Shown here one piece after another: positions 46,916 through 54,785 of a DNA stretch of 64,000 nucleotides; the stretch's first letter is position 1; every line of letters starts with the position of its first letter. The notes below the pieces were generated by a model. That model saw nothing but the letters and a program-made list of their open reading frames with translations. It searched no databases and was not told the DNA's origin. The stretch is from Pseudotabrizicola formosa (lineage in GTDB: Bacteria > Pseudomonadota > Alphaproteobacteria > Rhodobacterales > Rhodobacteraceae), in the NCBI RefSeq assembly GCF_002900965.1, contig NZ_PJOM01000001.1:434001-498000 (forward strand), given 5' to 3'. Made by a program: the position numbers and the translations under genes.

Positions 46916-47738
46916 CGCCGCCTCCGGGCTGTAGCCCCCCGGTCGCCTCTGTCACCTGATCCGCCGCCGCCCGCACCAATGCCCCGATGCGCGCGGTGTC
47001 CTCCAGCGCGATGCGGAAGGCGGGGCCAGAGACGGAAAGCCCGGCCACCGGCTCACCATGGCTGTTGAAGATCGGGGCCGCCACGCAGCGCATGCCGGGC
47101 GCGCGTTCCTGATCATCAATCGCGTAGCCGCGCGCCCTTGTGGCCGCCAGATCGCGGAACAGATCGGCCTCGGTGCCCAGCGTCCGGTCGGTGAAGCGCT
47201 CCAGCCCCTTGCGCTCGATCACCCGCCGCACCCGGAGGTCGCCATACCAGGCCAGCAGCGCCTTGCCGATGCCCGACACATGCATCGGGGCCTTGGTGCC
47301 GGGCGGAAAGAAGGCGCGGATTGCCTCATGCGTTTCCACCTGAGACAGGAACAGCACCTCATCCCCGGCCTCGATCCCCAGATTGGCGGTCTCGCCGCTG
47401 TCGCGCATCAGCATGTCCATCGGATGGCGCGACCGCTCCACCACCTTGGTGCGGCGCAGGAAGGTGCTGCCGACGCGGAAGGCGCCGGGGCCGATGTGCC
47501 ACAGCTGCCCGCCCTCTTCGGCCTCGACCATGTCGCGCCCCTGCAGCGTGACCAGCGCGCGGAACACGGTTGCAACCGCCTCGTTGCTGGCCGCCGCCAG
47601 TTCTGACAGCGACAATCCGGGCCGCGCTGCCACCAGTTCCAAAAGCGCCAAACCGCGATCCAGCGCCTGCACCGTGTTCTGATCCGTCTTGTCATGAAAG
47701 GCCCTGGGGCGGCCGCGTGGACGAGGGGGGGTGGTCAT
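46908..47738 (-). CDS. bhcR: IclR family regulator of the beta-hydroxyaspartate cycle (BhcR)
   Basis: IclR-type regulator of 276 residues, divergent from bhcA. The winged HTH is in [21 protein letters not shown] and [21 protein letters not shown]. The ligand-binding domain shows [11 protein letters not shown] and [24 protein letters not shown] basic N-terminus ([13 protein letters not shown]) may touch DNA. In Paracoccus denitrificans a divergent IclR protein, BhcR, controls the bhc operon with glyoxylate as effector; position and family make this the orthologue. Confidence 0.88.
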   Translation of the reverse strand: MTTPPRPRGRPRAFHDKTDQNTVQALDRGLALLELVAARPGLSLSELAAASNEAVATVFRALVTLQGRDMVEAEEGGQLWHIGPGAFRVGSTFLRRTKVVERSRHPMDMLMRDSGETANLGIEAGDEVLFLSQVETHEAIRAFFPPGTKAPMHVSGIGKALLAWYGDLRVRRVIERKGLERFTDRTLGTEADLFRDLAATRARGYAIDDQERAPGMRCVAAPIFNSHGEPVAGLSVSGPAFRIALEDTARIGALVRAAADQVTEATGGLQPGGGVS

Positions 47739-47799
47739 GTCCTGCACCTTTGTGATTGGTGTGAAAAACGGTTGAGCGTTGATTATGCTTATGAATAGC

Positions 47800-47823
47800 G
47801 GGTTTTCAAAAAAATGAAAAACC
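47800..47823. promoter_or_regulatory. Inverted repeat between bhcR and bhcA, candidate BhcR operator
   Basis: GGGTTTTC and GAAAAACC face each other across an 8-bp A-rich spacer (7 of 8 positions symmetric). It sits in the 155-bp divergent promoter region. A second small dyad, TTTCCGAAA, lies a few bases further toward bhcA. IclR proteins bind such palindromes; the assignment is inference. Confidence 0.5.
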
Positions 47824-47893
47824 TTTCCGAAAAAATTGTCTGATGGCTCTCCATCGCCTAGAGTCACCTCAACAGCGCTTTGGAGGAGCCGCC

Positions 47894-49084
47894 ATGTCTT
47901 CGCAGAACCCTGTCTTCATTCCCGGCCCGACCAATATTCCCGAGGTCATTCGCAAGGCCTGCGACATGCCCACGCTCGACCACCGCTCCCCCGCCTTTGC
48001 CCGGCTGTTCCGTCCGGCGGTGGCCGGCGTGCGCCGGGTGCTGAAGATGGCCGAGGGTGAGGTCATCATCCTGCCCTCCACCGGCACCGGCGGGTGGGAG
48101 GCGGCGATCACCAATACCCTGTCGCCCGGCGACACCGTGCTGGCCGCGCGCTTTGGCATGTTCAGCCACCGCTGGATCGACCTGTGCCAGCGCCACGGCC
48201 TGACCGTGCAGATCATCGAGACGCCATGGGGAGAAGGCACCCCGCTGGACCGGATAGAAGCCGCGCTGAAGGCCGACACCAGTGGCACGATCAAGGCCGT
48301 CCTCGCCACCCATAACGAGACCGCCACCGGCGTGCGGTCCGACATTGCAGGCCTGCGCCGCGCCATGGATGCGGCGGTCCATGGCGCGATGCTGATGGTT
48401 GATGGCGTGTCGTCCATCGGGTCGATGCCGTTCGAAATGGGGGCTTGGGGCGTTGATATCGCGGTGGCGGGCAGCCAGAAGGGGTTCATGCTGCCCGCCG
48501 GTCTGGCGATTGTTGGCGTCAGCCCCAAGGCCCTGGCGGCGATGGACAGCGCGATGCTGCCGCGCACTTTCTTTGATTTCAAGGACATGCTGAAAAGCTA
48601 TGCCGCAGGTGGGTTCCCCTATACCCCACCGGTCGGGTTGATCGCCGGCCTTGCCCGGTCGATCGAACTGCTGGAGGATGAAGGGATGGAGGCTGTCTAT
48701 GCCCGCCATCACCGCCTGGCGGAAGGCGTGCGCCGTGCGGTTGCCGCCTGGGGCATGCGCCCCTGTGCCGTGACGCCTGACCTGTATTCCGACACGGTGA
48801 CCGCCGTGATGGTGCCCGAGGGCTGCAATGGCACGGATCTGGTGAAGCTGGCGGCCGAGAAATACGGTGTGGCCTTTGGCGTCGGCCTGGGCGAGGTGGC
48901 GGGCAAGGTGTTCCGCATCGGACACCTGGGGATGCTGACCGATGTGATGGTGCTGTCCGGCCTTGCCACCGCCGAGATGTGCATGGCCGATCTGGGCTGG
49001 CCGATCACGCTGGGGTCGGGCGTGGCGGCGGCGCAGGAGTATTATCGCGGGTCATCCGTGGCGCTGGCCATGGCCGCGGAGTGA
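47894..49084 (+). CDS. bhcA: L-aspartate:glyoxylate aminotransferase BhcA
   Basis: PLP aminotransferase of class V, 396 residues, similar to serine-glyoxylate aminotransferase. In the beta-hydroxyaspartate cycle it transfers the amino group from aspartate to glyoxylate, giving glycine and oxaloacetate. Residues in view are the N-terminal FIPGPTNIPEVIRKA, STGTGGWEAAI (cofactor phosphate region), D170 in MLMVDGVSSIG and the Schiff-base K196 in AGSQKGFMLP. A GGAGGAGC ribosome-binding site precedes the ATG. Family membership alone would allow serine-glyoxylate activity; the operon decides. Confidence 0.93.
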   Translation: MSSQNPVFIPGPTNIPEVIRKACDMPTLDHRSPAFARLFRPAVAGVRRVLKMAEGEVIILPSTGTGGWEAAITNTLSPGDTVLAARFGMFSHRWIDLCQRHGLTVQIIETPWGEGTPLDRIEAALKADTSGTIKAVLATHNETATGVRSDIAGLRRAMDAAVHGAMLMVDGVSSIGSMPFEMGAWGVDIAVAGSQKGFMLPAGLAIVGVSPKALAAMDSAMLPRTFFDFKDMLKSYAAGGFPYTPPVGLIAGLARSIELLEDEGMEAVYARHHRLAEGVRRAVAAWGMRPCAVTPDLYSDTVTAVMVPEGCNGTDLVKLAAEKYGVAFGVGLGEVAGKVFRIGHLGMLTDVMVLSGLATAEMCMADLGWPITLGSGVAAAQEYYRGSSVALAMAAE

Positions 49085-49091
49085 GGCGGCA

Positions 49092-49140
49092 CCCCCGGGG
49101 CTCTGCCCCGGACCCCGGGATATTTTGAAACAGATAATGA
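49092..49140 (+). repeat. Hairpin-plus-tail repeat, copy 1 (bhcA-bhcB spacer)
   Basis: GGGG-CTCTG-CCCC hairpin followed by GGACCCCGGGATATTTTG and AACAGATAATGA. A very similar sequence lies between allA and the ureidoglycine aminohydrolase gene. The hairpin with T-rich tail could attenuate transcription between bhcA and bhcB. Confidence 0.75.
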
Positions 49141-49164
49141 CCAAGGATGAAGGATCTGCCCCAG

Positions 49165-50118
49165 ATGCATGTGCCGACCTTTGACGATGTGATTGCGGCG
49201 CATGACCGCATTCGCCCCCATATCCACCGCACGCCGGTGCTGACATCGCGCTATTTCAATGAGTTGGTGGGCGCTGAGCTGTTCTTCAAATGCGAGAACT
49301 TTCAGAAGGCCGGGGCGTTCAAGGTGCGCGGGGCCTGCAATGCGGTGTTTGGGCTGGGGGAGGATCAGGCAAAGGCGGGGGTTTGCACCCATTCCAGCGG
49401 CAACCATGCGCTGAGCCTGTCTTATGCGGCGGGGCGGCGGGGCATCCCGTGCAATGTGGTGATGCCGCGCACGGCACCACAGGCCAAGAAGGATGCGGTG
49501 CGGGGCTATGGCGGGGTGATCACGGAATGTGAGGCATCCACCAGCAGCCGCGAGGCGGTGTTTGCCCAAGTGCAGGCGCGGACGGGGGGAGAGTTTGTGC
49601 ACCCCTACAATGACCCGCGCGTGATTGCCGGGCAGGCCACCTGTTCGCGCGAACTGCTTGAACAGGTTGAGGATTTGGACTGCGTTATCGCACCAATTGG
49701 TGGGGGCGGCATGATCTCGGGCACCTGTCTGACCATGAGCGCGATTGCCCCGGGGGTGGATGTCTATGCGGCTGAGCCGTTGAATGCCGATGACGCCTAT
49801 CGCAGTTTCAAGGCGGGCAGGATCATTGTCGATGATGCGCCCGAAACCGTGGCCGACGGGTTGAAGGTGCCGCTGAAGGACCTGACCTGGCATTTCGTCT
49901 CGAACCACGTCGCCGATATTTTCACGGCCACGGAAGAAGAGATCATCGCGGCGATGAAGCTGACCTGGCAGCGGATGAAGATCGTGATGGAGCCAAGCTG
50001 CGCCGTGCCGCTGGCCACCCTATTGAAAAACAAGGATGTCTTCCGGGGGCGGCGCGTGGGCGTCATCATCACCGGGGGGAACGTCGATCTGGACACTTTG
50101 CCTTGGATGAAAGGGTAA
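49165..50118 (+). CDS. bhcB: beta-hydroxyaspartate dehydratase BhcB
   Basis: Fold-type II PLP enzyme of the serine/threonine dehydratase family, 317 residues. It dehydrates (2R,3S)-beta-hydroxyaspartate to iminosuccinate in the cycle. The PLP lysine is K53 in CENFQKAGAFKVRGA, the phosphate loop is SSGNHALSLS, and the Gly-rich GGGGMISG follows. The second in-frame ATG was chosen because AAGGATC lies at proper distance; the earlier ATG at 49147 has its ribosome-binding site too close. It ends four bases before bhcC. Confidence 0.93.
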   Translation: MHVPTFDDVIAAHDRIRPHIHRTPVLTSRYFNELVGAELFFKCENFQKAGAFKVRGACNAVFGLGEDQAKAGVCTHSSGNHALSLSYAAGRRGIPCNVVMPRTAPQAKKDAVRGYGGVITECEASTSSREAVFAQVQARTGGEFVHPYNDPRVIAGQATCSRELLEQVEDLDCVIAPIGGGGMISGTCLTMSAIAPGVDVYAAEPLNADDAYRSFKAGRIIVDDAPETVADGLKVPLKDLTWHFVSNHVADIFTATEEEIIAAMKLTWQRMKIVMEPSCAVPLATLLKNKDVFRGRRVGVIITGGNVDLDTLPWMKG

Positions 50119-50122
50119 CACC

Positions 50123-51286
50123 ATGAACAAGCACGCAGATTTCGAAGGCTTCGAGGTAGGCTATGACATTCCGGCCCTGCCGGGGATGGATGAGGCGGAT
50201 ATCCAGACCCCGTGCCTTGTGCTGGATCTGGACGCTTTGGAGCGCAATATCAAGAAGATGGGCGATTATGCCCGGGCGCATGGCATGCGCCACCGGGTGC
50301 ATGGCAAGATGCACAAATCGGTCGATGTGGCCTTGCTGCAAGAGCGGCTTGGCGGGTCGGTGGGTGTGTGTTGCCAGAAGGTGTCGGAGGCCGAGGTTTT
50401 TGCCCGGGGCGGCATCAAGGATGTGCTGGTCAGCAATCAGGTGCGCGATCCGGCCAAGATTGACCGGCTGGCGCGGATGCCGAAATTGGGTGCAAGAACA
50501 ATTGTTTGCGTCGATATGCTGGACAATGTCGCCGACCTGTCGGCGGCGGCGGTGCGGCATGGCACGACCATCGAATGTCTGGTGGAGATCGACTGCGGGG
50601 CCGGGCGCTGCGGGGTGAAGACCACGCCGGAGGTGGTTGCCATCGCACAGGCGATTGACGGCGCGCCGGGGCTGAAATTTGCGGGGCTGCAGGCCTATCA
50701 GGGGGCGATGCAGCATATGGACAGCTACGCCGACCGCAAGGCCAAGATCGACCTTGCCGTGGCGCAGGTCAGGGACGCGGTGGAGGGGCTCAAGGCCGTG
50801 GGGCTGGCGTGCGACATCGTGGGCGGCGGCGGCACCGGCAGCTATTATTTTGAAAGCAATTCCGGCGTTTACAATGAGTTGCAATGCGGCAGCTATGCGT
50901 TCATGGATGCCGATTATGGCCGGATTCTGGACAGGGATGGCAAGCGGATTGATCAGGGCGAATGGGAGAATGCGCTGTTCATCCTGACCTCTGTGATGTC
51001 CCATGCCAAGGCGGACAAGGCCATTGTGGATGCCGGATTGAAGGCGCAATCGGTGGATTCCGGGCTGCCGGTGATCTTTGGGCGGACGGATGTAAAGTAC
51101 GTCAAATGCAGTGATGAGCATGGCGTGGTTGATGACCCGGCCGGGGTCTTGAGCGTCAATGACAAGCTGCGGCTGGTGCCGGGCCACTGTGATCCGACCT
51201 GCAATGTGCATGATTGGTATGTCGGTGTGCGCGGCGGGAAGGTCGAAGTGGTCTGGCCGGTGTCTGCCCGGGGCAAGGCCTATTGA
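50123..51286 (+). CDS. bhcC: beta-hydroxyaspartate aldolase BhcC
   Basis: Fold-type III PLP enzyme of the D-threonine aldolase family, 387 residues. In the cycle it condenses glycine and glyoxylate to beta-hydroxyaspartate. The PLP lysine is K62 in RVHGKMHKSVDVA. The metal ligands are H355 and D357 in VPGHCDPTCNVHDWYVG. The barrel shows VEIDCGAGRCGV and DIVGGGGTGSYYF. Standing after bhcB with an almost immediate start, it forms part of one operon. Alone, family membership would also fit D-threonine or 3-hydroxyaspartate aldolases. Confidence 0.94.
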   Translation: MNKHADFEGFEVGYDIPALPGMDEADIQTPCLVLDLDALERNIKKMGDYARAHGMRHRVHGKMHKSVDVALLQERLGGSVGVCCQKVSEAEVFARGGIKDVLVSNQVRDPAKIDRLARMPKLGARTIVCVDMLDNVADLSAAAVRHGTTIECLVEIDCGAGRCGVKTTPEVVAIAQAIDGAPGLKFAGLQAYQGAMQHMDSYADRKAKIDLAVAQVRDAVEGLKAVGLACDIVGGGGTGSYYFESNSGVYNELQCGSYAFMDADYGRILDRDGKRIDQGEWENALFILTSVMSHAKADKAIVDAGLKAQSVDSGLPVIFGRTDVKYVKCSDEHGVVDDPAGVLSVNDKLRLVPGHCDPTCNVHDWYVGVRGGKVEVVWPVSARGKAY

Positions 51287-51299
51287 GATGGGAATTGAC

Positions 51300-51354
51300 C
51301 GTATGGTTCGTGTCTGGCCCGCGTATGGTGCGCGTATGGCAAACGTCATGACGC
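51300..51354. repeat. 11-bp phased tandem repeat, five units (bhcC-bhcD spacer)
   Basis: Five consecutive 11-mers, CGTATGGTTCG, TGTCTGGCCCG, CGTATGGTGCG, CGTATGGCAAA and CGTCATGACGC, carry a CGTATGG-like core at one-turn spacing. The array fills most of the 78-bp spacer ahead of the bhcD ATG. The same core and period are seen downstream of pckA. Confidence 0.7.
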
Positions 51355-51364
51355 GGGTGCGGGC

Positions 51365-52324
51365 ATGAGGATTGTGCCGGAAGCGCTGATTGCGGGGCTG
51401 GTGTCGCCCGAGGATGCCTTTGCGGCGGTCGAGGCGGTGTTTGCCGCCATGTCGCGGGGAGAGGCCTATAACTTCGACGTGGTGCGCGAAGCCTTGGGCG
51501 AAGGGCGGCAGTACGGGTTCAAGTCGGGGCTGGACCGGGCTGGCGGGCAGCTGGGGGTGAAGGCCGGGGGGTACTTTCCGGGCAATGCGGCGCGGGGGAT
51601 CATCAACCACCAATCCACCGTGTTCCTGTTCGATCCGGAGACCGGGCGGCCCACGGCCATGGTGGGGGGCGGGCTGTTGACCGCGCTGCGCACCGCCGCC
51701 GCCTCGGCCATTTCCATCGACCGGCTGGCGCGGCGGGAGGCGCGCGTGCTTGGCATGGTGGGGGCCGGGCATCAGGCCGGGTTCCAGCTGCGCGCGGCGG
51801 CGCGGGTGCGGGAGTTTGAGCGGGTGATCGCCTGGAACCTGCACCCCGAGATGCTGGACAGCCTGGGCACGATTGCGGCCGAGCTGGGCCTGCCGTTCGA
51901 AGCGGTGCCTCTGGCGCGGATGGCAGAGGCGGATGTGATTGTGACGATCACCTCTTCGCCCGCGGCCAGCCTGATGAGTGCGCCTGTGGCACCGGGCACG
52001 CATCTGGCCTGTATGGGGACCGATACGAAGGGCAAGCAGGAGGTGGAGCCGGCGCTGCTGGGCCGTGCGTCCGTCTTTACCGATGAGATTGCGCAATCGG
52101 TGAGCCTTGGCGAGGCGCAGCATGCGGTGGCGGCGGGCCTGCTGGATGCGACGGCGATCACGCCTTTGGGCGATGTGATCACCGGCAGGCACCCGGGGCG
52201 GCGGTCGGCGGAGGAGATCACGCTGTTTGATGGCACCGGCGTTGGCTTGCAGGATCTGGCGGTGGCGGCGATGGCCGTGCGCCGGGCGGAAGAGCGCGGG
52301 CAGGGCGTGGTGGTTGAGGTTTAG
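51365..52324 (+). CDS. bhcD: Iminosuccinate reductase BhcD
   Basis: Ornithine cyclodeaminase/mu-crystallin family NAD(P)H enzyme, 319 residues. It reduces iminosuccinate to L-aspartate, closing the cycle. Visible motifs are a substrate-binding Lys in LGVKAGGYFPGN, a Rossmann loop in RVLGMVGAGHQAGFQL, ADVIVTITSS and GVGLQDLAVAAMAV. The start has no strong ribosome-binding site; the 11-bp repeat array stands where one would expect it. Without context an ornithine cyclodeaminase call would be made, but the operon supports BhcD. Confidence 0.92.
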   Translation: MRIVPEALIAGLVSPEDAFAAVEAVFAAMSRGEAYNFDVVREALGEGRQYGFKSGLDRAGGQLGVKAGGYFPGNAARGIINHQSTVFLFDPETGRPTAMVGGGLLTALRTAAASAISIDRLARREARVLGMVGAGHQAGFQLRAAARVREFERVIAWNLHPEMLDSLGTIAAELGLPFEAVPLARMAEADVIVTITSSPAASLMSAPVAPGTHLACMGTDTKGKQEVEPALLGRASVFTDEIAQSVSLGEAQHAVAAGLLDATAITPLGDVITGRHPGRRSAEEITLFDGTGVGLQDLAVAAMAVRRAEERGQGVVVEV

Positions 52325-52424
52325 ACCCGAGCTGGCGCGCGGGAAACCTTGTCCGGGTGACAAAGCCGCGCTTGCGCGCGGGGCGGGGGCGTGCTGATCC
52401 TGCCGTCCGGGAATGAGGTGCAGG

Positions 52425-53411
52425 ATGCGGGTCTTTATCAACGGGTTTGGCCGGATCGGCCGTTCGGTGCTGCGGGCCTGGGCGACGGACCCGGCGCTGT
52501 GGCCCGGGCTGGAGGTGGTGGGGATCAATGACATCGCAGCCCCCGAGATGTGCGCGCATCTGTTTGAATATGACAGTGTGTTTGGCCCGTGGCGCGGGAC
52601 GGTTGCCTTGGAAGGCGGCTGTCTGGTTGTGAACGGGCGGGCGATTCCGCTGCACCGGGTGGCGGATCTGTCGGGTCTGGATCTCGGCGCTGTGGATGTG
52701 GTGATGGAATGCACCGGGCGGGCGGATGGCCGCGAGGTGGCGGCACGCGGGCTGCAAGCCGGGGCGCGGCGGGTGCTGGTCTCTGGCCCGTCGCAGGCGG
52801 CGGAGGTGACGATTGTGCTGGGGGCGAATGAGGACGTGCTGGGCGATCAGCAGATCGTGTCGAACGCGTCCTGCACCACCAATGCGCTGGCGCCGCTGGC
52901 GCGGCTGATTGACCGCGACTGGGGGGTGGTGACGGGGTCGATGACCACGATCCATTGCTATACCGGCAGCCAGCCGACGGTGGATGCCCCGGCGGCGGAT
53001 TACGCACGGTCGCGCGCGGCGGCGCTGTCGATGGTGCCGACGACCACCAGTGCCTCGCGCCTGCTGGATGCGGTGCTGCCCGGGATGGCGGGGCGGATCG
53101 AGGGGTCGGCGGTGCGGGTGCCGGTGGCCAGCGTGTCTTGCGTTGATCTGGCGGTGATGACGGCGCGGCCGGTGACGGTGGAGGCGGTGAATGCGGCGTT
53201 CCATGCGGCGGCCAGATCGGGGGGCGCTGTCATTGGCGTGACCGACCGGGCGCTGGTGTCAACCGATCTGCGGGCAAGGCCGGAAAGCATCGTGATGGCC
53301 ACGCCGGAGACGCGGGTGACGCAGGGCGGGATGCTGCGGGTGTTCGGCTGGTATGACAATGAGTGGGGATTCTCCAACCGGATGCTGGATGTGGCCTTGC
53401 GGATGGGGTGA
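52425..53411 (+). CDS. Glyceraldehyde-3-phosphate dehydrogenase-like protein
   Basis: GAPDH-family oxidoreductase of 328 residues. The NAD-binding start is MRVFINGFGRIGRSVLRAW, the nucleophile is C150 in SNASCTTNALAPLAR, and the general-base His lies in MTTIHCYTGSQP. VPTTTSASRLL and FGWYDNEWGFSNRMLD complete the family pattern. It could be a gluconeogenic GAPDH or an erythrose-4-phosphate dehydrogenase; sequence alone does not settle this. It follows bhcD by 100 bases, so may be induced with the cycle. The ATG at 52425 has a GAGGTGCAGG upstream. Confidence 0.9.
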   Translation: MRVFINGFGRIGRSVLRAWATDPALWPGLEVVGINDIAAPEMCAHLFEYDSVFGPWRGTVALEGGCLVVNGRAIPLHRVADLSGLDLGAVDVVMECTGRADGREVAARGLQAGARRVLVSGPSQAAEVTIVLGANEDVLGDQQIVSNASCTTNALAPLARLIDRDWGVVTGSMTTIHCYTGSQPTVDAPAADYARSRAAALSMVPTTTSASRLLDAVLPGMAGRIEGSAVRVPVASVSCVDLAVMTARPVTVEAVNAAFHAAARSGGAVIGVTDRALVSTDLRARPESIVMATPETRVTQGGMLRVFGWYDNEWGFSNRMLDVALRMG

Positions 53412-53510
53412 CCGGTGCCGGTGCATCTGCCCGAACGGGATCTGATTGAGCGCGCTGCGCGCGCGTTGTCTTGTGTCGCCTGCGGGCCCTTCGGCCCTCG
53501 GCTCCGCTGA

Positions 53511-53527
53511 GGGGGGCGCGGCCCCCC
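53511..53527. terminator. Hairpin between GAPDH-like gene and convergent bciB-like gene
   Basis: GGGGGGC-GCG-GCCCCCC, a 7-bp GC stem between two convergent stops, with a second partly symmetric GC-rich stretch just before it. Confidence 0.55.
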
Positions 53528-53549
53528 AAGCTGCTGTACACTGGCGCTG

Positions 53550-54785
53550 TCAGGCTTTGGGAGGGCGGGTTTCATCTGTGCCGGGCGTCAGGCCGTAGCG
53601 GGCGGCGATGGCCCAGACATGGGGCGGGATCATGTTTTTCATCCGCGCCGGATGGGCGCGGCGCAGATGGAGGATGGTTTCCACCGCTTTCATCTCGACC
53701 CGTGCACGGGCGAATTCCAACCCCTTGGGACCGAAGCGGCGTTGCATCAGGCCGACCAGCGGGCGCAGCCAGTTGGGCATGCGGCGGAGCGGCAGGCCAC
53801 CGGCGGCGCGGGCGGTGTTTTCCATGAAGCCTTTGACGGCGGCTTCGCGTTTGCCGGAGGAGGTGAGGGGGGTAGTGGTCAGGCGGTCAGCGATCATTGC
53901 CAGCAGGTCTGCACCGCGCGCGTTGCGGGCGATGATCCATTGGTCGCCGTCGCCGCCCATATAGCCCACGGTGATATCGGCCAGACGGTTGGTGTAATCG
54001 ACGCAGGTCTTGCAGGTCATCGGGAAGAAATCGGCGGGCAACTGGCTGATGGGGAGCTGCAGGAAGGGGATGAAGCGGGGTTTGCGGCCATCGTCGAAGC
54101 GCAGTTCCACGCGGAAATCGGCGCGGAATTCGAGGTAGCTGATGGTCTGGGGGGCCGCGTCCAGCAGGTTCAGGAAACTGTGGAAATTCGCGGTCGTGGT
54201 GTTGTCGGAGCAGGGGGTGCCGATGATGTAGAGCGCGTCCAGCCCCAGTTCGGATTCGAGCGCGCGCAGGGCGTAGGTCTGGCAGGGGATGCCGATCATC
54301 GCCAGCCGCTTGTATCCGGCGGCGCGGGCGGGTTCCAGCAGCGCCAGCGTGGGCGCCCAGCCCATGCGCATGCCGCGGGCAAGCGCCATGTCGGCGGGGT
54401 TGGTGATGAGGGCGGGCAGGGGTTTCCAGCGGTCGGACGGGTCTGGCAGCACGGTCAGGACGGCATCAACCAGCCCGCGTTCGAGCAGCGTGGCGGCGAG
54501 GGTGGTGGTGATGCCGGTCCATTGCGCGCCGGGGGCCGGGGGGGTGAGGCGGGCGCGCAGCATGGTCTGGGTGACGCCGAAGAAGGAGTCATCCGTGCCG
54601 GGGGTGGCGCTGCGGCCATGCACCGCCAGTTCCAGTGCGGGGTAGTCGGGGGCGATGAACTGGCAGGCACGCCCGCAGGCGCGGCCATCGCCCAGGCGCG
54701 AGATGCCGCAATCGGTGCAGAGCCCGTCGCGCGGGCCACCGGGGAGGGTGGGGATCTGCGGGCCGGGGGTGGTGTGGTCGAACAT
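53550..54785 (-). CDS. FrhB/BciB family iron-sulfur flavoprotein, candidate 8-vinyl reductase
   Basis: A 411-residue protein of the coenzyme F420 hydrogenase beta-subunit family. The N-terminal cluster has Cys in LCTDCGISRLG and ACGRACQF; further Cys are in CKTCVDYTNRLADITVGYMG. The middle part, AMIGIPCQTYALRALE and YIIGTPCSDNTTT, is characteristic. Bacterial members include BciB, the ferredoxin-dependent 8-vinyl reductase of (bacterio)chlorophyll synthesis, and hydroxymethyl chlorophyll reductase. A TGT-N12-ACA dyad upstream points to photosynthesis control, so BciB is the best guess. An AAGGAGG ribosome-binding site precedes the ATG. Confidence 0.72.
   Translation of the reverse strand: MFDHTTPGPQIPTLPGGPRDGLCTDCGISRLGDGRACGRACQFIAPDYPALELAVHGRSATPGTDDSFFGVTQTMLRARLTPPAPGAQWTGITTTLAATLLERGLVDAVLTVLPDPSDRWKPLPALITNPADMALARGMRMGWAPTLALLEPARAAGYKRLAMIGIPCQTYALRALESELGLDALYIIGTPCSDNTTTANFHSFLNLLDAAPQTISYLEFRADFRVELRFDDGRKPRFIPFLQLPISQLPADFFPMTCKTCVDYTNRLADITVGYMGGDGDQWIIARNARGADLLAMIADRLTTTPLTSSGKREAAVKGFMENTARAAGGLPLRRMPNWLRPLVGLMQRRFGPKGLEFARARVEMKAVETILHLRRAHPARMKNMIPPHVWAIAARYGLTPGTDETRPPKA

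Noticed and set aside
50069-52714. 881-residue open frame opposite bhcC-bhcD
   Set aside because: Spans several real genes in antisense, rich in Pro/Arg/His, no conserved motif.
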